A DNA stretch of 64,000 bases, from positions 62,001 through 126,000 of the forward strand of contig DASXPH010000069.1 in NCBI GenBank assembly GCA_036493735.1. The letters run 5' to 3'. The translations under genes and the position numbers were made by a program. A model generated the notes under the pieces. The model had not been told where the DNA came from. It did not search any database and saw nothing but the letters and a program-made list of their open reading frames with translations. This document shows positions 42,445 to 52,088 of the stretch, in pieces. Source of the stretch: AG2 sp036493735. Its GTDB lineage: Bacteria; Gemmatimonadota; Gemmatimonadetes; Gemmatimonadales; Gemmatimonadaceae. The number at the start of each line of letters is the position of its first letter. Positions within the stretch are counted from its first letter, which is position 1.

Positions 42445-45400
42445 TGGCCTGCCACCAGGAAGCCACCTGTCGCGGCAGCTCGTCGAAGTACGTGTAGAAC
42501 ACCGGCGTCACGTAAAGAGTCACCAACTGGGAGAACGCCAGACCTCCGACGACCGCCACGCCGAGGGGACGCCGCGACTCGGATCCGGCGCCGGTGCCTA
42601 ACGCGATCGGAATCGCCCCCATCAGGGCGGCGAAGGTCGTCATCATGATCGGCCGAAAGCGCACCGACGCCGCCTCGACGATCGCCTCCGCCGCACTCTT
42701 CCCCTGTCGCTCGCCAACGAGCGCGAAGTCGATCATCATGATCGCGTTTTTCTTCACGATGCCGAGTAGCAAGATGATCCCGACGTAACCATAGACGTCG
42801 AGCGGCATGCGAAAGACGTAGAGCGCGAACAGTGCGCCGAACGCGGCGAATGGCAGTCCGGTCAGGATCGTCGCCGGGTGCACATAGCTCTCGTAGAGGA
42901 TGCCGAGCACGAGATAGATCACGAAGACCGCGATGACCACGAGAAAGATCATGCTCGATTGCACGCTCGCGAATCCTTGCGCGTTGCCGCTGTAGGATGC
43001 GCTCACGCCGGGCGGAAGCACCTCGCGCGCGAGCGCATCGATCTGTACCGCCGCTTGGCCTAACGACACACCGGCGCGAGTGTTGAACGAGATCGTCACC
43101 GCCGGTACCTCGCCGGCGTGGTTCACGCTCAGCGGACCGGCCGTCGCCGTCAACGTCGCCATCGTCGAGAGCGGCACGAGCACCCCCGTGCGCGACGACA
43201 CGTAAAGCTCGCGCAACGCGGTGAGATCCTGTTGGTACTCGGGCTGCAGCTCCATCACGACCCAGAACTGATCGTTGGCCGCGTAGATCGTCGACACCTG
43301 CCCCGAGCCGTACGCTGAATAAAGTGCGGTCTCGATCACATCCGGCGTTACGCCAAGCGCATCGGCGCGATCACGGTCGATCTCTATCGTCACCTGGGGT
43401 CCGGAGATCTGCAGATCGCTGATCACGTCCTGGATCGTGCCGAGCTGGCGCATGCGCGCCGCGAGGCGATCGGCAACTGCGTACAGCGTGTCGGTGTTGG
43501 TTCCCTGTAGCTGGTACTGGTAGAGACTGCTCGATTGCCGCCCACCGAGCTGGATTGCCGGCGGCACCTGCAGAGCAACGGTGATTCCCGGAATCGCGCC
43601 GAGCTGGGGTGAGAGCTCCTGAATGACTCGATCGGCGGGAGCGCGTTTGCCGAACGGCTTGAGCGCAATGAGTATACTCCCCTGGTTGGTAGTTCTGTTC
43701 TGTCCCCCCGCGCCAACCGAAACCAGATATCCAGCGATGTTCGTATCCCGCGCCAGCACGCGCATGATCTGCTCGTGGTACCGCAACATCGCGCTGAACG
43801 ACGCGCCCTGCGCGGCGAGCGTGCTCCCGCGAATTTGGCCCTGATCTTCCGTCGGGATGAAGCCCTTGGGTACGCGACGAAAAAGCACGCCCGTTCCGGC
43901 GAGCACGGCGAACGAGATGACGAGAGTGAGCGGCCGGCGCGCCATTGCCCACGTCAGCGACTGCGTGTACGCATCGCGCGCCGCGTCGAAGCCGCGCTCG
44001 ACGACGCGATAGATCCTGCCATGGCGTGCTCCCGACGTCTGACGGAGCAGCCGGCTCGACAGCATCGGCGTGAGGGACAGCGACACGACGCCCGAAATGA
44101 GAATCGCGATGCTGATCGTCATTGAAAACTCGTGAAACAGGCGCCCGATTACCCCCGGCATGAACAGAAGCGGGATGAACACAGCAATGAGCGACAGTGT
44201 CATCGAGAGAATCGTGAACCCTACCTCCCGAGATCCCTCCAGCGCCGCCGTCATCCGGTCGGAGCCGAGCTCCATGTGCCTGACGATGTTCTCCAGTACG
44301 ACAACGGCGTCGTCCACAACGAATCCGACGGCGAGTGTCAGCGCCATCAGCGACAGGTTGTCGAGGCTGAAGCCGAGCGCGTACATCCCCGCGAACGTGC
44401 CAACCACCGCGAGCGGGAGGACCAGACTCGGAATTACCGTCGCCGTGACGCTCCTCAGGAAGACGAAGATGACGAGGACGACGAGAATGAGCGTCAACAC
44501 GAGCGTGAACTTGACGTCTCGCACCTCGGCGGCGATCGACAGTGATTGGTCATACATCACTCGCAGCTGAAGCGCGTGCGGCAGCTGGGGCGCGAGCGCC
44601 TCCACGGCAGCCTTCACCGCCTGCGCAACGGCGACGGTGTTTGTCCCCGGCTGGCGCTGAATCGCGAGGATCACTCCACGCGTACCGTCGAACCACGCCG
44701 CCGTGCGATTGTTCTGCACGTCGTCGAGCACGTTCCCCAGCTCGCCGAGCCGCACCGGCGCGCCATTGCGATAGCTGACGATCACGCGTCGAAACTGAGC
44801 CGCGTTTGCCAGCTGTCCGTTCGCCTGCAACGTGTACGTCCGGTCCGGCCCCCAGAGCGTACCCGTGGGCTGATTCACATTGTGCTGCCGTACCGCCGCG
44901 GCGATGTCGTCGACACCAATCCCGCGCTGCGACAGAGCACGCGGATCGAGCTGAATCCGTACGGCATACTTCTGGGAGCCGAACACCAGCACCTGCGCCA
45001 CCCCGGACACCATCGACAGCCGCTGGCCGAGAAAATTTTCACCATACTCGTCGACCGTGGACAGGGGCAGTTGATCCGAGGTCAGTGCGTAATACAGGAT
45101 TGGTGACGCGGCCGGATTCGCCTTCTGATAGGACGGCGTGATGATGTTCGTCGGTAATTGGCGTAGCGTCTGTGAGATCGCGGCGTTGACGTCCTGCGCC
45201 GCGGCATCGATGTCGCGGCTCAGATCGAACTGCAGCACGATCGAGGTCTGGCCAAGGATGCTCGCGGATGTCATCTGGCTGATGCCCGCGATCGTCGAGA
45301 ACTGCTGTTCGAGTGGCATGGCGACCGCGGACGCCATCGTCTGCGGGCTCGTTCCCGGCAGGTTCGCCGCCACGGTGATCGTAGGATAGTCGACCACGGG

Positions 45401-45511
45401 CAGGTTGCTCACCGGCAATTGCCGGTACGCCAGCACGCCGAAAAAGAGCAATGCAACCATGACGAGTGTCGTCATGACGGGACGCCGAATGAATCCCGCC
45501 GAGATGTTCAT
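42413..45511 (-). CDS. RND efflux pump inner-membrane permease (MdtB/MdtC-like)
   Basis: 1032 aa, typical for hydrophobe/amphiphile efflux RND pumps. It opens with NISAGFIRRPVMTTLVMVALLFFG, has ITVAANLPGTSPQTMASAVAMPLEQQ, the transmembrane proton-relay helix GFVVDDAVVVLENIVRH (Asp pair) and the C-terminal repeat GIVKKNAIMMIDFAL. FxPLLFMPG and GAIPIALG are also canonical. It pumps drugs, detergents or siderophore-like compounds out with the MFP and TolC encoded just upstream. The ATG overlaps the MFP stop. Specific substrate is unknown. Confidence 0.93.
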   Translation of the reverse strand: MNISAGFIRRPVMTTLVMVALLFFGVLAYRQLPVSNLPVVDYPTITVAANLPGTSPQTMASAVAMPLEQQFSTIAGISQMTSASILGQTSIVLQFDLSRDIDAAAQDVNAAISQTLRQLPTNIITPSYQKANPAASPILYYALTSDQLPLSTVDEYGENFLGQRLSMVSGVAQVLVFGSQKYAVRIQLDPRALSQRGIGVDDIAAAVRQHNVNQPTGTLWGPDRTYTLQANGQLANAAQFRRVIVSYRNGAPVRLGELGNVLDDVQNNRTAAWFDGTRGVILAIQRQPGTNTVAVAQAVKAAVEALAPQLPHALQLRVMYDQSLSIAAEVRDVKFTLVLTLILVVLVIFVFLRSVTATVIPSLVLPLAVVGTFAGMYALGFSLDNLSLMALTLAVGFVVDDAVVVLENIVRHMELGSDRMTAALEGSREVGFTILSMTLSLIAVFIPLLFMPGVIGRLFHEFSMTISIAILISGVVSLSLTPMLSSRLLRQTSGARHGRIYRVVERGFDAARDAYTQSLTWAMARRPLTLVISFAVLAGTGVLFRRVPKGFIPTEDQGQIRGSTLAAQGASFSAMLRYHEQIMRVLARDTNIAGYLVSVGAGGQNRTTNQGSILIALKPFGKRAPADRVIQELSPQLGAIPGITVALQVPPAIQLGGRQSSSLYQYQLQGTNTDTLYAVADRLAARMRQLGTIQDVISDLQISGPQVTIEIDRDRADALGVTPDVIETALYSAYGSGQVSTIYAANDQFWVVMELQPEYQQDLTALRELYVSSRTGVLVPLSTMATLTATAGPLSVNHAGEVPAVTISFNTRAGVSLGQAAVQIDALAREVLPPGVSASYSGNAQGFASVQSSMIFLVVIAVFVIYLVLGILYESYVHPATILTGLPFAAFGALFALYVFRMPLDVYGYVGIILLLGIVKKNAIMMIDFALVGERQGKSAAEAIVEAASVRFRPIMMTTFAALMGAIPIALGTGAGSESRRPLGVAVVGGLAFSQLVTLYVTPVFYTYFDELPRQVASWWQAIIVRRRRGWA

Positions 45512-46740
45512 GGACCCACACCCGCCACCGACGGCAGCGTCAATGTCGAGTCGACGGCGACGACACGCACGCGCCCGCCCGATGCCGGCAGTCGCGACTG
45601 TCCATCGGTGACGACACGTTCGCCCGCAGTCAGACCGCTCGTCACGACGACCAGTCTCCCCACCGTCGCGCCTAACGCCAGCGGCCGACGCACCGCTTGA
45701 CCATCTCTTCTCACGACGAACACCGCTGGATGTTGTCCGAGCTGGACGGCCTGGCTGGGGATGAGCAGCGCGTTGGGCTCGACGCTGAGCTGGAGCGAGA
45801 CGACCATGAATTGGCCGGGCCACAGCCGGCGGTCACGATTCTCGAGCTGCGCCTTCAGTCGTACTGTCCCGGTCGTGGTATCCAGCATGTTGTCCACGAA
45901 GGTCAGCGTCCCGGATGCGTCGCCGCCCACTGGCAGAGCGACGCCGCGAGCCGTGCTGTCCGATCTGTAGTCGTTAGGTGCGGCGCCGCCGACCGCCGTT
46001 CCGGGATCGGTCGGCCAGACCTGTACCGGCAGGGGTTTGGGACGCCCGCCGAGCTGGAGCTCCTCGAAGACGCCACTCGGCACACTGAATCGCACGACAA
46101 TGGGATCGATGCGATTGATGACCACGAGTGCCTGGTTCGGGTCTGCCTGCACAAGATTGCCGCGCTTGATGAGCAGGCCGCCGGTACGTCCGGCGATCGG
46201 CGCACGAATGACGGTGTTCGCAAGGTCGAACTGTGCGCGCTTGATCGCCGCCGTATCGGCCGCGACTGTCGCCGCGGCCGCGGCCGCGGCCGCGGCCTGC
46301 GAGTCGGCCTCGAGCTTTGTCGCGTAATCCTGGCGCGCCAGGGCGCGCAGCCGAGCCGCAAACCTCAGCGTGTACGCAGCGGTTGCGGTGTCGCGCGCTA
46401 GCGCTGCCTGCGCCTCGGCGAGCGCGGCCTGATAGGGGCGTGGATCGATGCGGAAGAGCACCTGCCCCTGCTCGACCCAGTCCCCTTCGCCGAACGTCAC
46501 TTGTAGAACGAGGCCGCTGACCTGTGCCGAGACACGCGCCGTCTCCAGCGGCTCGAGCTGACCGTTCGCGGAAATCGTTCGCGGTGCCGCACCAACACGG
46601 GCAACCGCGACCATCACCGGTACGATTGGCGCCGATCGCGGCACTGGCTTCGAGCAACCAAGCGTCGCGAGCCCGATGAAGGAGATGCCTCCGCACCCGC
46701 GCGCCATGATGCCGACGCACCCAACGCCCTGCGCAATCAT
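45508..46740 (-). CDS. RND efflux membrane fusion protein (MdtA/AcrA-like)
   Basis: 410 aa. Periplasmic adaptor linking the RND permease to TolC. The biotinyl-lipoyl halves are ARVSAQVSGLVLQVTFGEGDWVEQGQVLFRID and FDLANTVIRAPIAGRTGGLLIKRGNLV, separated by an alpha-helical hairpin rich in alanine (QAAAAAAAAATVAAD). A lipobox-like LATLGCS follows an N-terminal hydrophobic stretch. The poly-Ala part is coded by a GCGGCC-type hexamer repeat (46272-46300), a likely slippage site. Start overlaps the TolC stop by 4 nt and its stop overlaps the RND start, so the three form one operon. Confidence 0.92.
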   Translation of the reverse strand: MIAQGVGCVGIMARGCGGISFIGLATLGCSKPVPRSAPIVPVMVAVARVGAAPRTISANGQLEPLETARVSAQVSGLVLQVTFGEGDWVEQGQVLFRIDPRPYQAALAEAQAALARDTATAAYTLRFAARLRALARQDYATKLEADSQAAAAAAAAATVAADTAAIKRAQFDLANTVIRAPIAGRTGGLLIKRGNLVQADPNQALVVINRIDPIVVRFSVPSGVFEELQLGGRPKPLPVQVWPTDPGTAVGGAAPNDYRSDSTARGVALPVGGDASGTLTFVDNMLDTTTGTVRLKAQLENRDRRLWPGQFMVVSLQLSVEPNALLIPSQAVQLGQHPAVFVVRRDGQAVRRPLALGATVGRLVVVTSGLTAGERVVTDGQSRLPASGGRVRVVAVDSTLTLPSVAGVGP

Positions 46741-48200
46741 CGCGGGGCGGTCGGTAAACTGATGGTCCCCCGCTCGTCCAGCGCTCCGACGGCAAAGGCG
46801 AGCATCGCCAGCTGCTGTGCCCAGCTCCAGCGCGCGCGCGCTTGCTGTGCTCGCGCCGACGCCAGCGAGCTTTGCGCGGTGAGTAGATCGAGAATGGTGC
46901 CGAGGCCGGCTCCATACCGCGCCCGCACCACGTCCATCGCGGCCGCCGTGCTCGCGAGGAGCGCCTCGCTCGTTACGACCGCATCGGTGGCTCCCCGCAG
47001 CTGGTGATATGCGACGACAACATCGAGAGCAACCGTCTGCTCGAGAGCCGCCGCCGAAGCGATCTCGCTCTCTGTAGCGGCTTTCGCCCGCGAGATCTCG
47101 TATCGGTCGGCGAGCCCATGAAACACTGGGAAAGACAGGCCGAGCGAGACGGTGTAGTCACGCGCCGCCACCGTTTGCTGATAACCACCGAGGTAGCCAT
47201 AGGTCGCCGACAGGTTGAGCGTCGGCCGCAACGCGCTGCGCGCGGCGGTCACGGCTGCTTCCGCTGCGCGAATGTTCGCGCGTGCCGCCTGCACATCGGG
47301 GCGCTGCTGAATGGCCTCGTTCACGAGCGATTCGACGCTCGCCGCGACGCTCGTGACGTCGATGTCCTCCACGCACTTCGTGACATCATACGGCGCTGTC
47401 GGCCTGGCACCGAACGCGACGGCGAGTCTCGCGTGGGTCGTCTCCACCGCCACTTCCGCTGTGTCGAGGGCAAGCTGCGCCTGGGCGACGGCGGTACGAG
47501 CCTGCATGACGTCAGCGAGCGTTGCCATGCCCACCGAGTCGCGCTTCGAGGCAGCCTGGTACGACACCTGTGCCTCGCGGAGCGAAAGCTGCTGCGCGCC
47601 AAGGACGGCACGGGCCATCGCGTACATGTAGTACGCCTGCTCCACGCCGAAAACCGTGCTTTGAATCGTGGCGTTGTGCGTGAAGCTCAGGGCGAACGCT
47701 GTTTCACGGGCACTCAGTGCCCGCGCCTTCGCCGCCCCGAAGTCGAGTACGGTGTAGCTGAGGGTGACTGATGGGGTGATGGTGCTCTGCAAAGCGGCAT
47801 TACCGTTCCTCGAAGAGCTGGCCCGCGAACCGAGTCGGCCGGCATTTATGCCGGCGTCAATCATCGGAAAAAAGCCGGCGCGCGCCGCACCGTAGGTATC
47901 GGCCGCCATCTGCGCCTGCGCCCAGCTTACCCGCGTTGCGGGATTGTTACGCAGCGCAAGACTCACCATCTCGGACAGGGTGAGCGAGTCGGCGTGCGCC
48001 GCGACCTCCTTCGGCAGCACAGGCTCGCCGATGGAGTCTCGCGCGACGGCGGCGCGCGGTGGGTGCCAGACGGCGTCGGGTCCCGCGGGCGCGACGGGAA
48101 CGCCGCCGACGCGAGGCACCGGCGTGCAGCCTGGGACGAGCAGCACGACACCGGTCGCCACCGAGACGAGCCATGATCGGCACATCACGTCGTTAGGCAC
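46737..48200 (-). CDS. TolC-family outer-membrane efflux lipoprotein
   Basis: 487 aa. Outer-membrane channel of the RND operon, first gene. It has a lipoprotein signal (LLVPGCTP), LSEMVSLALRNNPATRVSWAQAQ at the first helix, and the duplicated helix-strand pattern ending with VRARYGAGLGTILDLLTAQSSLASARAQ, typical of OEP proteins. A second Met at 48185 is an alternative start; the motif CGTTAGG at 48191-48197 lies within the first codons if 48200 is right. The 235-bp gap to the divergent small gene must hold the operon promoter. No regulator gene is adjacent. Confidence 0.92.
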   Translation of the reverse strand: MPNDVMCRSWLVSVATGVVLLVPGCTPVPRVGGVPVAPAGPDAVWHPPRAAVARDSIGEPVLPKEVAAHADSLTLSEMVSLALRNNPATRVSWAQAQMAADTYGAARAGFFPMIDAGINAGRLGSRASSSRNGNAALQSTITPSVTLSYTVLDFGAAKARALSARETAFALSFTHNATIQSTVFGVEQAYYMYAMARAVLGAQQLSLREAQVSYQAASKRDSVGMATLADVMQARTAVAQAQLALDTAEVAVETTHARLAVAFGARPTAPYDVTKCVEDIDVTSVAASVESLVNEAIQQRPDVQAARANIRAAEAAVTAARSALRPTLNLSATYGYLGGYQQTVAARDYTVSLGLSFPVFHGLADRYEISRAKAATESEIASAAALEQTVALDVVVAYHQLRGATDAVVTSEALLASTAAAMDVVRARYGAGLGTILDLLTAQSSLASARAQQARARWSWAQQLAMLAFAVGALDERGTISLPTAPR

Positions 48201-48435
48201 TCCCTTCGCTCATGGTCGACCTCGCAGATTGCGACCGTGGCCCTTGAGTGTGGAGTGGACGTTGAGCCAATGCAGCTAGCGCGGCTGCGGGCTCCTCATG
48301 CGCCGCCGTCCCGACAACAGGCCCGTCGCTCGTCTCACGCGCTCGTTATAGATTGATCGGCGGCTTCGCCCTAGCGACGAAGCAGAGCGTGGCTATGATC
48401 GTGTATCGCTGGACAGCGCGAGTCTCAAAGGTGCC

Positions 48436-48663
48436 ATGTCGCTTACCCTCTCCTTCTTGCAGCGAAAAGTCATCGAGCGGCTCAATCTCGTCGGCATGGA
48501 GGAATTCGCCGAGCGTGCGAGCGAAGCGTGGGGGGATGGGCGGCCGTACCCCTGTTCGCTGACGCCCGCTGAACGAGCGACCATGGAAGGCGCCGTGCTA
48601 TGCGATGATTTCAAGCGGGCGAACCAGCAGGCTAGGGCGATCGCCCAATTGAACACGCGGTGA
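48436..48663 (+). CDS. Small hypothetical protein
   Basis: 75 aa, helical, without signal peptide, containing FLQRKVIERLNLVGMEEFAER and LTPAERATMEGAVL. I recognise no family. AAAGGTG sits before the ATG, and its stop overlaps the start of the next gene (TGATG), so translation coupling to the oxidase gene is likely. Composition matches its neighbours. Confidence 0.6.
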   Translation: MSLTLSFLQRKVIERLNLVGMEEFAERASEAWGDGRPYPCSLTPAERATMEGAVLCDDFKRANQQARAIAQLNTR

Positions 48664-49826
48664 TGCATCTCTCCGAATCCGACGTGGCGCGGAATGTGTC
48701 GCGTCGGACCGCACTAAAATGGCTAACGCTCGCCGTCGGCGGGTCGGCGTTAGGCGCGTGTGTGCCATTCTCACCGGCGCCAGCCCTCTCCCGCGCTCGA
48801 CGGCGCCTCGCGCCGGTGCTGGTCAGCGAGGATCGCGTGATCCGCACCGTTGTCGGGCTCCGGCCATTCCGCCGCTCCGGCTTTCTCGTCCGCGCCGATG
48901 CGCAGGATGACAAGTTGCTGATTCATAATTATGGCCATGGGGGCGGCGGCGTTTCGCTCTCCTGGGGCACGGCCGATCTGGCCGCGGAGCTCGCGATGGC
49001 CTCGGCCCAGCGACAGGCCGCCGTCGTTGGTTGCGGCGTGATCGGGCTCTCGACAGCGAGGCTGCTGCAGGATCGCGGCTTTGCGGTCACGATCTACGCG
49101 CGCGACCTGCCACCGAACACCACCTCGAACATCGCCGGCGCGCAGTGGTTTCCCGTGACGGTCGTCGACGCGGATCAGGCCACGGCGGCGTTCGAGGCGC
49201 AGTTCGTCCGCGCGTCACGATTTGCCAATCGCTACTTCCAGACGATGGTTGGCGCTCGCTACGGTATTTGCTGGCGGGAGAACTATTCCATCTCGACGCA
49301 CACCAACACCCCGTCGGGCGGGGGCAGTTGGGAATGGTCGCACCTCCACGATCTGCTCATCAGGACCGACCTCTCGCCGGACGAGAGCCCGTTCCCCTCG
49401 TTTCGCGTCTCGCACTTTCTCTCGATGCACATCGAGCCGTCGATCTATCTGCCCGCCGTCCTGCAGGATTTTCGGATCGCCGGAGGGCGCGTCGTCGTGC
49501 GCGAGTTTCCCGACGCGCGTTCGATCATTGGCCTCGCCGAGCCGGTGATCGTCAACTGCACCGGCCTCGCGGCGGGCAAGCTCTTCGGCGATCCTGACGT
49601 GATACCAATCAAAGGACAGCTCACCGTGCTCGCACCTCAGCCGGAAGTGGATTACATCACCGTCGGCCCGGGCGACCTCTACATGATGCCTCGCCAGGAT
49701 GGCATCATCCTCGGCGGCACCCACGAGCGCGGCGAATGGAGCCTCGAGCCTAACGCGGCGGAAGCCGCGCGGATTCTCCGCGGACAGCGAGATCTGTTCG
49801 CCGCAATGCGGCAACCTTCTGCCTAG
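48663..49826 (+). CDS. Exported FAD-dependent D-amino-acid oxidase-like protein
   Basis: 387 aa. The N-terminus SRRTALKWLTLAVGGSALGACVP joins a twin-arginine motif to a lipobox, so it is probably a Tat-exported lipoprotein. The FAD Rossmann motif is AAVVGCGVIGLSTARLLQDRG, followed by TTSNIAGAQWFP. Later come VIVNCTGLAAGKLFGD and PIKGQLTVL, then MMPRQDGIILGGTHERGEW, the DAO-fold end motif. Likely oxidises an amino acid or amine in the periplasm, yielding ammonia and peroxide. A GTG one codon upstream is an alternative start. Confidence 0.85.
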   Translation: MHLSESDVARNVSRRTALKWLTLAVGGSALGACVPFSPAPALSRARRRLAPVLVSEDRVIRTVVGLRPFRRSGFLVRADAQDDKLLIHNYGHGGGGVSLSWGTADLAAELAMASAQRQAAVVGCGVIGLSTARLLQDRGFAVTIYARDLPPNTTSNIAGAQWFPVTVVDADQATAAFEAQFVRASRFANRYFQTMVGARYGICWRENYSISTHTNTPSGGGSWEWSHLHDLLIRTDLSPDESPFPSFRVSHFLSMHIEPSIYLPAVLQDFRIAGGRVVVREFPDARSIIGLAEPVIVNCTGLAAGKLFGDPDVIPIKGQLTVLAPQPEVDYITVGPGDLYMMPRQDGIILGGTHERGEWSLEPNAAEAARILRGQRDLFAAMRQPSA

Positions 49827-49866
49827 CCATCGGTGTCTCATGTCGAACCCACTCTAAGGCCCTGGT

Positions 49867-51306
49867 ATGCGAAGCCTCGTAGCGCTGCTCGTTATCGCTG
49901 TTGCCGTTTCCGGCGTCTCCGCCGACGCTCAGCTGCCTGACACACCGGCGGGCCGGGAGCTCGCCGGCTGGCTCGTCGCCTTCAACGCCGCCAATCGGGA
50001 CGATTTACGCAGCTTCTATGAACAGCACTATCCGAGCGCCATCGGACGAGTGGATCAGATGATGAACTTCCACGAACGCACGGGCGGTTTCGACTTCATG
50101 AAAGTCTCCGAGTCGGCGCCGAATCGCATCGTCGCCTACGTGAAGGAGCGTGCCTCCGACCAATTCGCGACGGCGACGCTCGACGTCGACTCCGCCGCGC
50201 CACACCGGATCACGGCACTGCAGCTCAATGCAATCCCACGTCCCGCCGAATTCGCGATCAAGCGGGTCGATGAGAAGGAGCTATTGCGTAGCCTTCGCGA
50301 ACGACTCGACCAGGACACCGCTGCGGGCCGATTCTCGGGCGCGGTGCTCCTCGCCCGCGCCGGCAAGCCAATCTTCGAGGCGGCGTATGGACTCGGCGAA
50401 CGCGACCGGCGCATTCCGAACACACTCGACACACGCTTCCGCATCGGCTCGATGAACAAGATGTTCACCGCCACGGCTGTGCTGCAGCTCGTGCAGGCTG
50501 GCAAGGTGAAGCTCGAGGCGCCGCTCGCGGCATACCTTCCCGACTACCCCCACAAGGAGCTCGCGTCGAAGGTCACGATTCATCATTTGCTCACGCACAC
50601 CGGCGGCACTGGCGACATCTTCACACCCGAGTACAACGCGCATCGACTCGAGCTGCGCACGCTCGCCGATTACGTCACCCTCTACGGCAATCGTCCCCTC
50701 GCCTTCGAGCCCGGCAGCAAGTGGGAATACAGCAACTACGGCTTCATCCTCCTGGGTCGTGTCATCGAGCGCGTCAGCGGAATGTCGTACTACGATTACG
50801 TCGCGAAGCACATCTTCGCACCCGCTGGCATGACGTCGAGTGGATCGGAGCCGGAAGACTCGGTCGTCAAGAATCGCTCGATCGGTTACACCACCATGGG
50901 CGCCACCGGCCTTCGCCCCAACACGGAGACACTCCCCTGGCGGGGCACCTCCGCTGGCGGCGGTTACTCCACCGTCGGCGATCTCCTGCGCTTCGCCAAT
51001 GCGTTGCGCGCGCACAAGCTACTCGATGCTCGCCACACCGAGCTGTTGACTACGGGTAAGGTGCAGACGCCGGGTGGTGGCAAGTACGCGTACGGTTTTG
51101 GCGACAACACCACCAGTGGTCTGCGTTGCGTCGGACACAATGGTGGCGCGCCGGGCATGAACGGCGACCTCGAGATCTGTGACAACGGCTATGTCGTCGT
51201 GGCGCTCGCGAACATGGACCCGCCGGCGGCTGGCCGTATAACCGACTACATCATCAATCGGCTGCCCCTAACGCGCGACGAGACGAAAGCCAGCGCCAGC
51301 CGCTGA
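49867..51306 (+). CDS. Class C beta-lactamase-related serine hydrolase
   Basis: 479 aa, signal peptide ending GVSADAQ. Residues 25-125 form a small alpha/beta domain found in front of some class C hydrolases. The hydrolase domain has SMNK (residues 195-198), YSN in WEYSNYGF and HNGGAPGMNG as the third motif. Probably an exported esterase or D-aminopeptidase. Separate from the other class C protein at 14.7-16.2 kb, with little sequence likeness outside the motifs. It begins 40 bp after the oxidase gene. Confidence 0.88.
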   Translation: MRSLVALLVIAVAVSGVSADAQLPDTPAGRELAGWLVAFNAANRDDLRSFYEQHYPSAIGRVDQMMNFHERTGGFDFMKVSESAPNRIVAYVKERASDQFATATLDVDSAAPHRITALQLNAIPRPAEFAIKRVDEKELLRSLRERLDQDTAAGRFSGAVLLARAGKPIFEAAYGLGERDRRIPNTLDTRFRIGSMNKMFTATAVLQLVQAGKVKLEAPLAAYLPDYPHKELASKVTIHHLLTHTGGTGDIFTPEYNAHRLELRTLADYVTLYGNRPLAFEPGSKWEYSNYGFILLGRVIERVSGMSYYDYVAKHIFAPAGMTSSGSEPEDSVVKNRSIGYTTMGATGLRPNTETLPWRGTSAGGGYSTVGDLLRFANALRAHKLLDARHTELLTTGKVQTPGGGKYAYGFGDNTTSGLRCVGHNGGAPGMNGDLEICDNGYVVVALANMDPPAAGRITDYIINRLPLTRDETKASASR

Positions 51307-51327
51307 TGACAATAACCTTGCATGTAC

Positions 51328-51876
51328 CTAAGCAGCTGAGAAGTACTCCTCGGCTACGATTCGCTGCACCTCCACCTCGAACGTGCCTTGCTCGTCCGAC
51401 AGTCCGCTCAGCGCGCGAAGACTGCGGAGGATAGTCCCAGTGCTGCGTAACACCTCATCGAGGGTGTCCCCCTGATCCTTGAGGCGCGCCACGTACTCTC
51501 GAGTCGCGTCACGCAGGCGCGTGCGCCTCTCCTGCGCCATTTCCACGCCGCCGTACGCGAGCGCGGCGTCCCAGAATCTCATCAGGATTTCATCTGAGGT
51601 TTGCGGTTGGGTAAAGCCCTCGCTCTGTTCCACGGCTGCATCCGCGGAGCGTGTGTTCTTGATGTGCTCGCATTGCCAACGAACACGAGCAATACGATGC
51701 ACGATGATGGCGTATTCCTCGTACGGCACGACCTTCGAGAGCGACCGCAGACTCGCGGCGACTTCGCGCAGGAGCTCGCGGGGCAGCTCACTCCCATCCA
51801 CCGCGGCTGACATCCCCTTGTCGTAATTCTCGGCCCGCTTCGAGCCCGTCGGCTCGGGAGCCCGCGGACTGTGCAT
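51328..51876 (-). CDS. Hypothetical helical protein
   Basis: 182 aa if started at ATG 51876; an upstream ATG at 52038 would add a poorly coding 54 residues. The sequence is mostly predicted helix (LPRELLREVAASLRSLSKVV, TRLRDATREYVARLKDQGD, IVAEEYFSAA) with no signal peptide and no cysteine-rich or catalytic pattern. I recognise no family. It ends tail to tail with the class C hydrolase. Confidence 0.6.
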   Translation of the reverse strand: MHSPRAPEPTGSKRAENYDKGMSAAVDGSELPRELLREVAASLRSLSKVVPYEEYAIIVHRIARVRWQCEHIKNTRSADAAVEQSEGFTQPQTSDEILMRFWDAALAYGGVEMAQERRTRLRDATREYVARLKDQGDTLDEVLRSTGTILRSLRALSGLSDEQGTFEVEVQRIVAEEYFSAA

Positions 51877-52088
51877 GGTGGCCTCCCATGAAGCAGTCTT
51901 GCAAGCCTGGATGCTCTCGCCGCGCTCCATTGCGCCTCGAGGAGCCAAAAACGTGGTTGTTTCTGCAATTGACGCACCCAGCGCAGGCTCTGCGCGTTGC
52001 AATCGATATCGATTCGCTAATCGCGGCACCTTTCCCACACGAGCTCGGCACGGGAGGCCCCAGCGCGATGTCTGACTCGCTCGCCATC

